From contig NZ_FNQB01000003.1 in assembly GCF_900107455.1 (NCBI RefSeq), positions 1 to 64,000 of the forward strand: a stretch of DNA of 64,000 nt, written 5' to 3'. The notes below the pieces were generated by a model, which searched no databases, had not been told where the DNA came from, and saw only the letters and a list, made by a program, of their open reading frames with translations. A program made the translations under genes and the position numbers. Shown here one piece after another: positions 1 to 8,193 of the stretch (within the stretch, counting starts at the first letter, position 1; every line of letters begins with the position of its first letter). Origin of the DNA: Asanoa ishikariensis (GTDB lineage: Bacteria; Actinomycetota; Actinomycetes; Mycobacteriales; Micromonosporaceae).

Positions 1-138
1 AGCAAGAAGGATGCCCAGGAGGCGGCGGACTGGCTGGTCGACCGGTTCTCTCGGCTGGTGCCCGGACTGGCGGTGACCGCAAGCGTCGACGCGGGTGGCG
101 GACAGTACCTCGTCGCCCTGGCCACCGGCCGCCGCTGA
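1..138 (+). CDS. C-terminal fragment of an unidentified protein
   Basis: An open frame enters the window at base 1 and ends at a TGA at 136-138, giving the last 45 residues of a protein whose start lies outside. The fragment is mildly amphipathic (it begins SKKDAQEAADWL and ends ALATGRR) and could be the end of a small alpha/beta domain. No motif identifies it. It is called coding because the frame is open throughout, has actinomycete-like codon use, and is followed at 183 by another gene in the same direction. Confidence 0.5.
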   Translation, partial: SKKDAQEAADWLVDRFSRLVPGLAVTASVDAGGGQYLVALATGRR

Positions 139-182
139 TTCGAGGCCCCGGATCGTTTGCGGCCGCCTCGTACGCTGCCGTC

Positions 183-644
183 GTGACACTTCGGGCTTGG
201 TGGGATCCGCAGTGGTACAACTGCGACGCGCACCTGCGGGTCGGCGACCGGGATACGTTCGCCTTCTACTGGGACGAAGACGTGGCCGTCGACGACGCGC
301 GCATCGGGTTCGACCCGCACCCGGAACGGCTGTTCCGCACGAGGCCGGGCTTCGACCTGGTCTTCGCGAACTCGGTCGGCCGCGCGTGGCACTACCAGCG
401 GGCCACCGTGGAATCGATCGAGCACGCCACGTTCGGCCCGCTCAACGAAGTCGATACCGCGGGGTTCGGCGAATACCACTTCCGTTTCCACGACGGCCGT
501 TGGGTGACGCTGGAAGCCGAGCAAGGCCCGGGAGCCGTCAACGGCACCAGCGAGGGCTTTCCCGTCGAGGCAATCGATCCAGACTGGATCCACACCTCGG
601 GGTGGGCGCTTGTCGTCGTGCTCGCTGACGTCACGGAGGCATGA
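183..644 (+). CDS. Hypothetical protein, 153 aa
   Basis: GTG-started frame of 153 residues with no signal peptide or membrane segment. The protein is acidic and rich in Trp, Phe and His, typical of a soluble cytoplasmic beta-rich domain. I do not recognise the family. It lies 44 bp after the preceding partial gene and 75 bp before a small membrane protein, all on the plus strand, so the three may share a transcript. A longer frame on the same strand (95-628) is very Arg-rich and looks like a shadow; the frame given here has the balanced composition expected of a real protein. Confidence 0.6.
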   Translation: MTLRAWWDPQWYNCDAHLRVGDRDTFAFYWDEDVAVDDARIGFDPHPERLFRTRPGFDLVFANSVGRAWHYQRATVESIEHATFGPLNEVDTAGFGEYHFRFHDGRWVTLEAEQGPGAVNGTSEGFPVEAIDPDWIHTSGWALVVVLADVTEA

Positions 645-719
645 GCGGAGGATCTACGTACGGCGTCCATCACCCCGGACAGGGCTGACGCTAGTGCGTG
701 CGCCGTCCACACTGGGCAG

Positions 720-1010
720 ATGAGCGATTCATCGGGTCGGGCCGTTCGACCGAGTCTCGTCGGGCGTCTCTTAGCCTGGATCGGCATCGTCGGACACGTC
801 GTGGTCTTGTTTCTGTACATGATCAGCGGGCTGGCCGTACCGGCCTGGGCGGTGGGTGTCCTGCTCGTCATCTGGGCGGCTCTGCTGGCGGTCGCGATCG
901 CCCTGTTCCGAACCCGTCCGCCCTGGACCTTGGCGGTCCCGGTCGCAGCCGTGGCCATCTGGATCGCCGTCGTCTCGGCCGGCGACGCGTGGCTAGGGTG
1001 GACCGCTTAG
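720..1010 (+). CDS. Small integral membrane protein, 96 aa
   Basis: ATG-started 96-residue protein with three hydrophobic segments (about residues 17-38, 42-62 and 70-90) separated by short Arg-containing loops, so it is a small polytopic membrane protein. No catalytic motif is visible and the function is unknown. The N-terminus (MSDSSGRAVRPS) is polar and likely cytoplasmic. The overlapping long frame at 698-2005 is Arg-rich and is rejected as a shadow. Confidence 0.6.
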   Translation: MSDSSGRAVRPSLVGRLLAWIGIVGHVVVLFLYMISGLAVPAWAVGVLLVIWAALLAVAIALFRTRPPWTLAVPVAAVAIWIAVVSAGDAWLGWTA

Positions 1011-1166
1011 CGGCAATCCAGAAGCCCTTTCGGGTACGGGACTCCGATCGCGCAAAAGATCCGACAAGTAGCGCTCGGCAGGTGGGGCAGTCACTCTCTG
1101 GGGCGTTGTCGCGGACTCGCCAATGCGTAACTGTTGCGTCCGGGGAATTCCCACGGAGGACGACAC

Positions 1167-1898
1167 ATGCCCGACGATCTGCGCAGCCTTGCGACGGCTC
1201 ATCGCGTCCTGGCCGGCGCGAGCCTGCTCGCCATCCTCCTGGTCGTGCTGGGCTCCGTCGCGGCGCTCATCGAGATCATCAACGCGCCGCCCGGAGTGCT
1301 CCGCTGGTCGGCGGCCGCGATCCTTGTGACGGTGGGGCTGTGCTGGCTTGTCGCCGTTCTGCAGAGCCGGCTACGAGGGCATACGACGGTTCTCGGCTAC
1401 CTGGGCGCGGCGATGATGACTGCCGGGGCGGCCCTGGCCGGATGGAACACCGCCGCGGCACCCTCCGTGCGGCCGGCCGCCTCGCCAACGGCCCGGGGCA
1501 CGGCCACCATCGACAGCCCGCAGAGTGGCGCAGAGGTCGGGCCGTGTCTGGTCGACGTCCGGTTCCACGGCCAGCCTTCCCCTGGGAAGACGTTCGTCGT
1601 CGCGGCGCAGAACGCACGGTCCGGTTACTACTTCGAGACCGACCTGACACCGTCACAGGGCCACGTGTACTCCGGGCGTGTCCAAGCCGGCGCCAAGGCG
1701 CTGTCCACCGACGAGAAATACACCGTCAGCGTGTACGAGCACGACGAGGACCAGGTCGCCTATCTCGTCGGAGTGGTCACCGAAGTCGAGGACGAAGCCA
1801 CGTACTGGCCGAGCCTTCGGCCGCCGCCTGGTCTGACCGCGCCGCTGGACAGCATCATCGTCCACCGTGCACGGGCCGATCCCGGTTGCGACAGCTGA
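1167..1898 (+). CDS. Membrane-anchored hypothetical protein with extracytoplasmic domain, 243 aa
   Basis: The start is placed at the ATG at 1167 because a GGAGG ribosome site lies about 7 bases upstream; an in-frame ATG at 1134 has no such site. The N-terminal third carries three hydrophobic helices (about residues 16-38, 48-68 and 77-95). The rest is soluble and probably extracytoplasmic. It begins with a Pro/Ala-rich linker and contains a short stretch reading ATIDSPQSGAEV, typical of an immunoglobulin-like beta-sandwich. The family is not recognised. A role in cell-surface recognition is only an inference from topology. Confidence 0.65.
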   Translation: MPDDLRSLATAHRVLAGASLLAILLVVLGSVAALIEIINAPPGVLRWSAAAILVTVGLCWLVAVLQSRLRGHTTVLGYLGAAMMTAGAALAGWNTAAAPSVRPAASPTARGTATIDSPQSGAEVGPCLVDVRFHGQPSPGKTFVVAAQNARSGYYFETDLTPSQGHVYSGRVQAGAKALSTDEKYTVSVYEHDEDQVAYLVGVVTEVEDEATYWPSLRPPPGLTAPLDSIIVHRARADPGCDS

Positions 1899-2035
1899 TC
1901 ACCCTCCCGCGTGTTCGCGCTGGAAGCCAACTGCGTGCCGGTATGAGGCCGATCCAGGGCCGGCGCGGGTCGCCGATGATGACCGTGCCGGCATCGCTTA
2001 CATAGCAACGCGATCCCGTGTGTCATCCTGCGGAT

Positions 2036-2530
2036 ATGGACGCTGATGCTGTTCGACCGGGATCGGAGCGCTCGGCCGTGGTGGAGGGTCTGGTGACGCC
2101 GGAGCGTCGCATGATCATGGTGCTGGGCGGGATCGGCGACTGGGACTTTCTGCCGGACTTCCGCGAAGACCGGTTGTGCTACGCGGGCAAGGACGTGCTG
2201 TATCTGATGAGCGAGTCGCAGTGGAGCCACGACGCGGTGGTCGTGTTGGAGTCATGGACGGGGGAGCCGCCGCCGGACACGGACGCGGAGGCTGTCGAGG
2301 AGACCACCATCTCGTTCACCGACGGCCGGGCGTATCTGACAATGATGGGAGTCCCGATCGAGGGCGACGTCCTGCCGCTGCCCGGCCCTGGGACCTACCG
2401 TGTGCGGGTGGCGGCGAGCGGCCGCGCCGAGCTCGTGCGGCGCCACGCCGAGGTCAGTCCGCCGCTGTGGTTGACGGGTGTCGAGCGGTTCCGAGTGTCG
2501 TTCTGGCTGGACCCGATGTTTCGAAATTAA
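2036..2530 (+). CDS. Hypothetical protein, about 164 aa
   Basis: Soluble protein without signal peptide or membrane helices, ending in SFWLDPMFRN. Two starts are possible: GTG at 2018 and ATG at 2036. Neither has a clear ribosome site, and the ATG at 2036 is preferred because the sequence downstream is better balanced. Alternating charged and hydrophobic residues suggest a mainly beta fold. I do not recognise the family. The next 236 bp up to the nuclease gene hold only a short inverted repeat (GGTCCGT / ACGGACC at 2603-2619) that may end this transcript. Confidence 0.6.
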   Translation: MDADAVRPGSERSAVVEGLVTPERRMIMVLGGIGDWDFLPDFREDRLCYAGKDVLYLMSESQWSHDAVVVLESWTGEPPPDTDAEAVEETTISFTDGRAYLTMMGVPIEGDVLPLPGPGTYRVRVAASGRAELVRRHAEVSPPLWLTGVERFRVSFWLDPMFRN

Positions 2531-2766
2531 TGCATCTCCATGTGTGAAGATGACTGACCGTTCAGGGGATGGGACGGTCGGTGGGCGTTGGGACAGTGGG
2601 CTGGTCCGTCTGACGGACCGCTCAACGGGGGAGCTGCGGCGGTGTTGACCGCCTGATTGCTGAGTCGTGTTCACCTTCGTGGTGCCTTCCTGGGCGTGTC
2701 GCTGCTGCGGCACGCCTTTCTCGTCGTCCCGTGCGGGGCGAGACGCATCGAGGAGTGTGAGGCACC

Positions 2767-5250
2767 TTGCGTACACATCGGATAGTGCTCGCGGCCGTGG
2801 TGGTCGCGGCGCTTGCCGTGACAGCGGCGCCGTCGCCGGCGAACGCCGCCGCGGTGGCCGAGCCGTCGCCTGCGGCGCCGTCGCAACCGCGGCCGAAGCT
2901 GCCGCCAACGACGGTGTCGGCGACGCCGGATGGCGGCACCCGGATCACCGGCGTGCTGCCAGCGAACCGGGCCGCCAAGGCCGCCGACTACCCGGCGGCG
3001 ATGGGCGACTACCGCGCCGACCGCGACAGGGCCATGGTCGACGACGCCCGGCAGGAGGCTTTGCGGCGGGCGGCAGAGTCGGGTAACGACTCGTTCTGGG
3101 ACGCGGCGGCCAAGGACGGTCCAGGGATCCTGCGGGAGCGGTTCACGCCTCCGTCATCGCCGGAGAGTTCGTTCATCGAGGACTGTCACCAGCAGTCCGC
3201 GGCCGGCAGCGACACCGGATTTGTCAAGAACCGCATCGAGTGGTGCATCAGCGCCCAGGCGTTCGACCTGTGGCTGGACTCCTCCGGCAAACGCACCGGG
3301 TACATGATCATGGACTATGACCTGTTCGGGTACGGACGAGACGACGGGATCCGCAGCATCGTCGTGTACGCCCGCCCCACGTTGGTCCTCTTCGGCGAGA
3401 GCTACACCCCGCTGACCACGGTCGCGATGCGGATCGGTTGCGACGGCCGCAGCGAAGCGGGCTGCTTCGGCGGCGGTGTGCATCGCGCGACGATGGCCGA
3501 GTGGAAGATCCGCTCCTTGAACTCGGACCTGTGGTTCGGGTGGGAGATCGCCTCCGACGAGACCGTCTCGTCCCGCGCGGACCAGGCCTCGTACCACTGG
3601 TTCGACGAGGATTTCCTGTTCATCGACGGCCGTTCTGAGGAGCTCGGCGACTTCGGGATCCGCTGCGATTCCGCCACGTACTTCAGCGCCCGCGCACAGG
3701 CGTGCGTGTTCAACGATGTCGTCCCGCACCTGCAGTACTCGATCAAAGACGCCGACGGGAACTACACCAACCAGCGTGAGGTCGCCGAGCACATCCGTCA
3801 GGCCCAGGACAACCCGAACAGCACCGACCCACCCAAGCCCGACGGCGACAAGAACATCCCCGGCAAGTACACCGGGCGGTTCGATCTGAACTATCTGTCG
3901 CGGATCGACCCCAACAGCCAGAACTACCGGGACAACACGGCCGCGAAGAACGCCGCCTGCGCGCCGCTGACACCCGATCCGGCCATCGAACGTCCACAGT
4001 GCGACGAGTACCCCTTCGCCAGCACCCGCCAAGGTGCCGCGCACCCACTGTTCGACTTCTCCGTCAAGTACATCTCCGGGTCGCAGAACCAATCGGCCGG
4101 GGCCTTGCTCATGCAGTACTACCGCGACGACCGGATCCTCTTCGACGACGACGCCTTCTACGTCGAGATCCGTGACCAGGCCGGCGGCCCGGTCAGCGGC
4201 GCACCGATCGTGCGCGTCCTGCCCGAGGTCCACGGCGACGAGGGCGAGGCCATCCCCTTGCTGGCATCCGCGTCCGGTGCGGACCTGTCCGTGAACTGGA
4301 CGGCCGAACCCGTCGCCGGCGTCGACGCCGGCGCTACCTGCTGGTTCAGCAAGGAGACCATCCAAGCGCCGACGATCACCTGCAACGACGACGGGGAGTT
4401 CCGGGCGACCGTGACCGTCAGCGACGGCATCCACGACCCGGTCCAGGCGTCCAGCCGGGTCATCGTCCGCAACGTCGCCCCGACGGTGCGGATCACCAAC
4501 CCCCGCGACTGGGACCTGTTCCGCGTCGGCGCGCCGATCATCTTCGACGCCCCGATCACCGACCCGGGCACCAACGACACCCACGACTGCCAGTACTGGC
4601 GCGACGCCGGCGGCGGCTGGGACGACGGGTTCTTCACCGCCGCGAACAACTGCGGCCAGGTCATCAGCTACGACCACGCCGGCATGTACACCACCGACGT
4701 GGTCGCCACCGACGACGACGGCGGCCAGGGCGGCGGCGACCCCGTCATGATCGTCGTCTACGACCCGCTCGAAGGACAGGCCAACATCGACGGGTCGACC
4801 GCGACACCCTCCGGTGCCCTGGTCGCGAACCCGACGATCACCGACTGGACCTGGTTGCACTACGCCGGCGCCTACCAACGCCTCGGCGGCACAATCCCGT
4901 CCGGGGCCAGCAAAGCTTGGGTCGGGAACACCGCCTTCCGGCTCGAGGCCTCGGCGATGGAATGGCTGGTCATCACCGAGGACGGCAAGGTCGCCTCCCG
5001 CGGCACCGGCGCCGTCAACGGCCAAACCGGCTACACCTGGGTCCTCTACGGCTGGGACGCCTGCACCGGCTCCAACCGCCCCGGCTGCCAGAACATCAGC
5101 CAGGACCAGGCGCGCCTGGTCGTGTGGCGCACCGCCACCGGCCAGATCGTGTACGACCACTTGCCTGGCAGCAACGAATTCGACGTCGACCGCATCGAAC
5201 CGAAGACCATGACTTCCGGCGCCGTCCAGATCCAACGCTGGCCCCGCTAG
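2767..5250 (+). CDS. Secreted NucA/NucB-type deoxyribonuclease domain protein, 827 aa
   Basis: A TTG start gives a Sec signal peptide (residues 1-28, cut after ANA). Residues about 300-460 resemble the Bacillus sporulation nuclease family NucA/NucB. The hallmark CDEYPFAS motif is at residues 412-419, and a later SGSQNQSAG segment matches the family's conserved SGS-N-GAG stretch. Two PKD/Ig-like domains follow (about 470-570 and 575-660, with repeated ATVTVSDG / DVVATDDDGG strands), then a Trp-rich C-terminal domain of unknown type. The likely role is an extracellular DNase for nutrient recovery or competition. A strong hairpin and a lipoprotein gene follow directly. Family Bacillus enzymes are about 140 residues, so this is a much larger modular form. 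Confidence 0.8.
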   Translation: MRTHRIVLAAVVVAALAVTAAPSPANAAAVAEPSPAAPSQPRPKLPPTTVSATPDGGTRITGVLPANRAAKAADYPAAMGDYRADRDRAMVDDARQEALRRAAESGNDSFWDAAAKDGPGILRERFTPPSSPESSFIEDCHQQSAAGSDTGFVKNRIEWCISAQAFDLWLDSSGKRTGYMIMDYDLFGYGRDDGIRSIVVYARPTLVLFGESYTPLTTVAMRIGCDGRSEAGCFGGGVHRATMAEWKIRSLNSDLWFGWEIASDETVSSRADQASYHWFDEDFLFIDGRSEELGDFGIRCDSATYFSARAQACVFNDVVPHLQYSIKDADGNYTNQREVAEHIRQAQDNPNSTDPPKPDGDKNIPGKYTGRFDLNYLSRIDPNSQNYRDNTAAKNAACAPLTPDPAIERPQCDEYPFASTRQGAAHPLFDFSVKYISGSQNQSAGALLMQYYRDDRILFDDDAFYVEIRDQAGGPVSGAPIVRVLPEVHGDEGEAIPLLASASGADLSVNWTAEPVAGVDAGATCWFSKETIQAPTITCNDDGEFRATVTVSDGIHDPVQASSRVIVRNVAPTVRITNPRDWDLFRVGAPIIFDAPITDPGTNDTHDCQYWRDAGGGWDDGFFTAANNCGQVISYDHAGMYTTDVVATDDDGGQGGGDPVMIVVYDPLEGQANIDGSTATPSGALVANPTITDWTWLHYAGAYQRLGGTIPSGASKAWVGNTAFRLEASAMEWLVITEDGKVASRGTGAVNGQTGYTWVLYGWDACTGSNRPGCQNISQDQARLVVWRTATGQIVYDHLPGSNEFDVDRIEPKTMTSGAVQIQRWPR

Positions 5251-5263
5251 AGGAACCCACCCT

Positions 5264-5294
5264 CGTCCCGGGCCCGCCACGCGGGCCCGGGACG
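5264..5294 (+). terminator. Strong hairpin after the nuclease gene
   Basis: Bases 5264-5277 pair perfectly with 5281-5294 (14-bp stem of CGTCCCGGGCCCG type, 3-nt loop), 14 bp after the nuclease stop. There is no T tract, as is usual for actinomycete terminators. Because the lipoprotein gene starts within 30 bp, it may act as a partial terminator or an mRNA-stability element inside an operon. Confidence 0.75.
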
Positions 5295-5322
5295 CACCAC
5301 GGACATGCGGAGCCCATCACCG

Positions 5323-5838
5323 ATGCGGACCATCGCACGAACCCTCACCACAGCCATCGCCGTCGCCGCGATGGCTGCGACCGCGTCGTGCGCGACCACC
5401 GCAGACGGGCAACCGCCGGCCGGCGACGCCACCACCTCCAGACCCACCCGATGCGTCTACAACCGGCCCGCGAACGCCACCGGCGACCCGTGCCAACCCC
5501 GCCCGACCAACGGCCCAGCACGGGCCGCGCTGACCACCAGCCAGCAAGCGTCCGCCGAACCCGCCCGCGCCGCGGCCGAACGGGCCATCACCGGTTGTGG
5601 CGGCTGCGGTGCCGGGGACCCGGTCGCCCTCGCCGAGAACATTCGCGCGGCACTCGCCGGTGCGGGGTTCGCCGACGCCATCGTGCGACCAGCCGGACCC
5701 GCCGACCCGGCACCCACCGGCAGCGTCATCTACGCGGTACCCGCCGGTGTCGCCTGCCTGCTCGGCTCCTACGAACCATCCACCAGACGACAGCAACTCG
5801 AGATTCAGGGACCTCTCACCCACGGCGGCTGCCTATGA
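5323..5838 (+). CDS. Small lipoprotein, 171 aa
   Basis: From the ATG at 5323 the protein has a lipoprotein signal: basic n-region (MRTIARTL), hydrophobic core, and a TASC lipobox with the lipidated Cys near residue 23. The mature part is Ala/Pro-rich with a GCGGCG cysteine pair and further cysteines, so disulfides are likely. An ATG at 5305 is also in frame but would lengthen the n-region. The gene follows the secreted nuclease by 72 bp and may form an operon with it, possibly as an immunity or anchoring partner; this is inferred only from position. The stop overlaps the next small frame (ATGA). Confidence 0.65.
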   Translation: MRTIARTLTTAIAVAAMAATASCATTADGQPPAGDATTSRPTRCVYNRPANATGDPCQPRPTNGPARAALTTSQQASAEPARAAAERAITGCGGCGAGDPVALAENIRAALAGAGFADAIVRPAGPADPAPTGSVIYAVPAGVACLLGSYEPSTRRQQLEIQGPLTHGGCL

Positions 5839-6029
5839 CTCGTGACGAACCTGAAGCCGGACCGTTGGAGTTCCTTTAGCGCTGGGCAACGGGCAGCCTG
5901 GAGCTGGTCCCCGACATGATCCGCGACGCCCTGCGGGTCCTCACCGCATCCTGGTCCGTCGCCGTCGAGTCCCGCGGCTGGTACGAGAGCGCGTACGTCG
6001 ATCTAGTCGATCCACCGTCAACTCACTAG
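5835..6029 (+). pseudogene. Small frame interrupted by an amber codon
   Basis: An ATG overlapping the lipoprotein stop (ATGA at 5835) opens a frame that reads 14 residues (MTRDEPEAGPLEFL), meets TAG at 5877-5879, then continues in the same frame with protein-like sequence (RWATGSLELVPDMIRD ... WYESAYVDLVDP) to TAG at 6027-6029. The whole would be 64 residues, acidic and amphipathic. The part after the amber codon has an in-frame ATG at 5916 and could be translated alone. It may be a point-mutated small gene, a sequencing error or two short peptides; pseudogene is the simplest reading. Confidence 0.5.
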
Positions 6030-6038
6030 AGTCTCGCC

Positions 6039-6569
6039 ATGATCGAAAAGCTGACCTGGTTGCCGTACCTCGTGACGGCCTTCGTCGTGGGTGTTCCGGC
6101 CCTGGTCGGCATTGGCTTGATCGTCACCACAGCGCTGCGCTGGAACAAACTGCGGACACTCGCCGGGTCGGGCCAGCGAGTGACCGCGCAGGTCGTGGAC
6201 AACCAGTTGGAGTCGTGGTCCGGCGGGAGAACGAGGTTCCGGCCCGTGGTCAGGTTCCAGCCGGGCGCAGGGCCGGAGGTGACGACGGTGCTGACTGATC
6301 TAGTCGGGTTCCGATCCCACGTGGTTGGCACCAAGATCGAAGTGCTCTACGACCCGCAGAACCCGACCAAGGCGGCGCCGGTACGCGCGGGCGGCTGGAC
6401 ACTGATGATCCCACTGGCGTTCGGCCTGATGTTCCTAGTGTTCGGGTTTTGCGCGTACCAGATTGCCGACTCAGTCCTCGGCGTGTTCCACGATGTCGGC
6501 TTCCTCGACCCCGGGGGCCCGGGAGGTTTCTCAGGCCCAGACCCAGGCTTCAACTTCGACGAGTTCTGA
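6039..6569 (+). CDS. DUF3592-type membrane protein, 176 aa
   Basis: Two transmembrane helices (about residues 10-31 and 121-145) flank a soluble beta domain. In it, a VTAQVVDNQ strand, a central RPVVRFQ strand and an IEVLYDPQNPTKA stretch are the signature of DUF3592 proteins, common two-helix membrane proteins of actinomycetes with unknown function. The C-terminal tail is Gly/Pro/Phe-rich (GGPGGFSGPDPGF). It starts 9 bp after the preceding broken frame, so it may belong to the same transcript as the nuclease and lipoprotein. Confidence 0.75.
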   Translation: MIEKLTWLPYLVTAFVVGVPALVGIGLIVTTALRWNKLRTLAGSGQRVTAQVVDNQLESWSGGRTRFRPVVRFQPGAGPEVTTVLTDLVGFRSHVVGTKIEVLYDPQNPTKAAPVRAGGWTLMIPLAFGLMFLVFGFCAYQIADSVLGVFHDVGFLDPGGPGGFSGPDPGFNFDEF

Positions 6570-6628
6570 GCGCCGTGATTCAAAACGTACGTGCTCGTCG
6601 GGAACTCGCTATCCCGACCGTTGGAAGG

Positions 6629-7279
6629 TCAGTTCGGACGTCGGGACTGGAGCGCACGCTGTTCGGGGAAGGTCCATCCGAAGTGGACTGCGGCCAGACG
6701 CACGGCGGTGGTCACGCCCAGGCAGGCCAGACCCGCGATCAAAGTGGGTGTGCCGAGTTCGGCGAGCAGGACGAAGGTCCCGGCGCCGGCCCCGGCGGCT
6801 ACGGCGTAGAGGGTGCCGACCTGGAGGAACGAGATCGGCAGGTTCAGGATGACGTCGCGTAGCATCCCGCCGCCGATGGCTCCGATGACGCCGACGACCA
6901 GTGCCCCGGCTTCGCCGACGCCAAGGGATAGGGCCTTGGAGGCCCCGATCGCGGCGAAGAGTCCCATGACGACCGCGTCGAGCGTGGTGATGAGCCAGGC
7001 CGCTCGCGCGAACGCGGGGTGCAGCAGCATGCCGAGGATGGCGGAGGCGCCGGCCACCAGCAGGTACGAGTTGTTCCAGACCACGACAGGCGGCTGGTTG
7101 AGCATGATGTCGCGCAGGAGGCTTCCCCCGAGCGAGACGGCGAGCCCGATCACGATGACGCCGAGCACGTCGATCCGTCGGTGTCGTCGGCCTGCGGCGA
7201 ACAGGGCGCCCTGTAGGCCGCCGAGTGCTGCGGCGAGCAGCTCGATCCACAGCGTCACCTGAAACGGGGTGATGGACAT
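6629..7279 (-). CDS. UPF0126/TRIC-family membrane protein, about 216 aa
   Basis: Polytopic protein with about six to seven helices arranged as an internal duplication. Each half carries a Gly-rich Arg-Asp motif (GGSLLRDIMLN in the first, GGGMLRDVILN in the second), the hallmark of the UPF0126 / trimeric intracellular cation channel family (YadS/YicG-like). Known homologues are homotrimeric cation channels, so ion flux across the inner membrane is expected. The start is set at the ATG at 7279 (MSITPFQV) rather than 7315, because 7315 lies inside the hairpin that ends the upstream hydrolase gene. Confidence 0.85.
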   Translation of the reverse strand: MSITPFQVTLWIELLAAALGGLQGALFAAGRRHRRIDVLGVIVIGLAVSLGGSLLRDIMLNQPPVVVWNNSYLLVAGASAILGMLLHPAFARAAWLITTLDAVVMGLFAAIGASKALSLGVGEAGALVVGVIGAIGGGMLRDVILNLPISFLQVGTLYAVAAGAGAGTFVLLAELGTPTLIAGLACLGVTTAVRLAAVHFGWTFPEQRALQSRRPN

Positions 7280-7300
7280 GCGGTCACACTCCGGGAAGGT

Positions 7301-7338
7301 CCGGGGCCGGCTCACGTACGCGTGCGAACCGGCCCCGG
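7301..7338 (-). terminator. Hairpin between hydrolase and TRIC genes
   Basis: CCGGGGCCGG at 7301-7310 pairs with CCGGCCCCGG at 7329-7338. The 18-nt loop itself holds a short CACG/CGTG stem. It sits just after the stop of the minus-strand hydrolase gene (7357) and before the preferred TRIC start (7279), as expected for a terminator. Confidence 0.7.
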
Positions 7339-7356
7339 GGGTGGGATGTGGGTGTG

Positions 7357-8052
7357 TCAGCGAGCGCTTTCCGCGGCGGTCACGATGACGTCGGAGACGA
7401 CGCCGGGCTGTGTCACGTAGAGGGCGTGGCTGGCCGAGACGTTGGTGATCTTCGCGCCGATGCGAGTGGCCATGTGCTGCAGCATTGCCTGGTCGAACGC
7501 CATGTCCTCCGTTGCGATGACGGCCCAGCTCGGCTTGTCGCGCCAGGCGGCGTTCTTCACGGGCGCCGCGAACACCGCCATGTTGATGGGCACCTGGGTG
7601 TCGCGGAGGAAGGCGGCGTCGGCGTCACTCGCGTCAGCGGCGAAGCCGGCCTTGAACTTGTCGTGGTTGAGGAAGCCATATCCGTCCTCGACGTCGATGA
7701 CGAACTCGGGCGTCGGGGCGAATCCCTCGTACTGCTGGGCGGTGGTCTCGCCCGCGTCAGGCGCCAGCGCCGACACGTAGACCAGCCCGGCGACCTTCGG
7801 ATGAGCTCCCGCTTCGGTGATCACGGTGCCGCCCCAGGAGTGGCCGACGAGGATTGTCGGGCCGTTCTGCCGATCGAGTACTCGCGTGGTCGCTGCGACG
7901 TCGTCCTCGAGCGAGGTGAGCGGATTCTGCACGATCGTGACCCGGTATCCGCGGTCTGTCAGCTTGTCGTAGACGCCGCGCCAGCCCGAACCGTCGGCGA
8001 ACGCGCCGTGCACCAGCACGACGTTCCTGATCTCGTGACCGTTGGTGCTCAT
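7357..8052 (-). CDS. Alpha/beta hydrolase, 231 aa
   Basis: Compact alpha/beta hydrolase of the small esterase type. The VLVHGAFADGSGW oxyanion segment is near residue 12, the nucleophile elbow GHSWGG near residue 68, the acid in the ATEDMAFD region, and the histidine in SASHALYVTQP. This layout matches the group of salicylate-esterase-like and signal-degrading hydrolases (AB hydrolase 6). The substrate is unknown. It is transcribed away from a GntR regulator, and a perfect 24-bp palindrome lies 74 bp upstream of its start, so it is very probably the regulated target. A longer frame reaching 8499 runs through the regulator and is rejected as the true start. Confidence 0.88.
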   Translation of the reverse strand: MSTNGHEIRNVVLVHGAFADGSGWRGVYDKLTDRGYRVTIVQNPLTSLEDDVAATTRVLDRQNGPTILVGHSWGGTVITEAGAHPKVAGLVYVSALAPDAGETTAQQYEGFAPTPEFVIDVEDGYGFLNHDKFKAGFAADASDADAAFLRDTQVPINMAVFAAPVKNAAWRDKPSWAVIATEDMAFDQAMLQHMATRIGAKITNVSASHALYVTQPGVVSDVIVTAAESAR

Positions 8053-8125
8053 GAGGCCCGTCCTTCCGCTGCCGCGCCCGGCGCCAGCCGGAGCGGGGTT
8101 GAGGTGAGTCGGCGGTCGCCGCCTC

Positions 8126-8149
8126 CGATGTGCAATATATTGCACATCG
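8126..8149. promoter_or_regulatory. Perfect 24-bp palindrome, likely GntR operator
   Basis: The core TGTGCAATATATTGCACA (8129-8146) is flanked by CGA on the left and TCG on the right, so all 24 bases are self-complementary. The AT-rich core stands out from the GC-rich surroundings. It lies between the divergent hydrolase and GntR genes, where such a regulator would bind. Confidence 0.75.
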
Positions 8150-8193
8150 CGGCGGTCATCAAGGCTGGGCGCGGAGTTGTGTAAGGACGCACA

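Noticed and set aside
698-2005. Long plus-strand frame crossing two genes
   Set aside because: Arg/Ser-rich; it overlaps the membrane-protein gene at 720 and the gene at 1167, both with proper ribosome sites or protein-like composition.
2603-2619. Short hairpin GGTCCGT / ACGGACC as a regulator or riboswitch
   Set aside because: Only 7 bp long with a 3-nt loop and no conserved surroundings; at most a weak terminator of the preceding gene.
3154-5280. Minus-strand open frame of 708 codons
   Set aside because: Antisense to the nuclease gene, with repetitive Val/Gly/Asp composition and no motif; the sense frame has a signal peptide and nuclease motifs.
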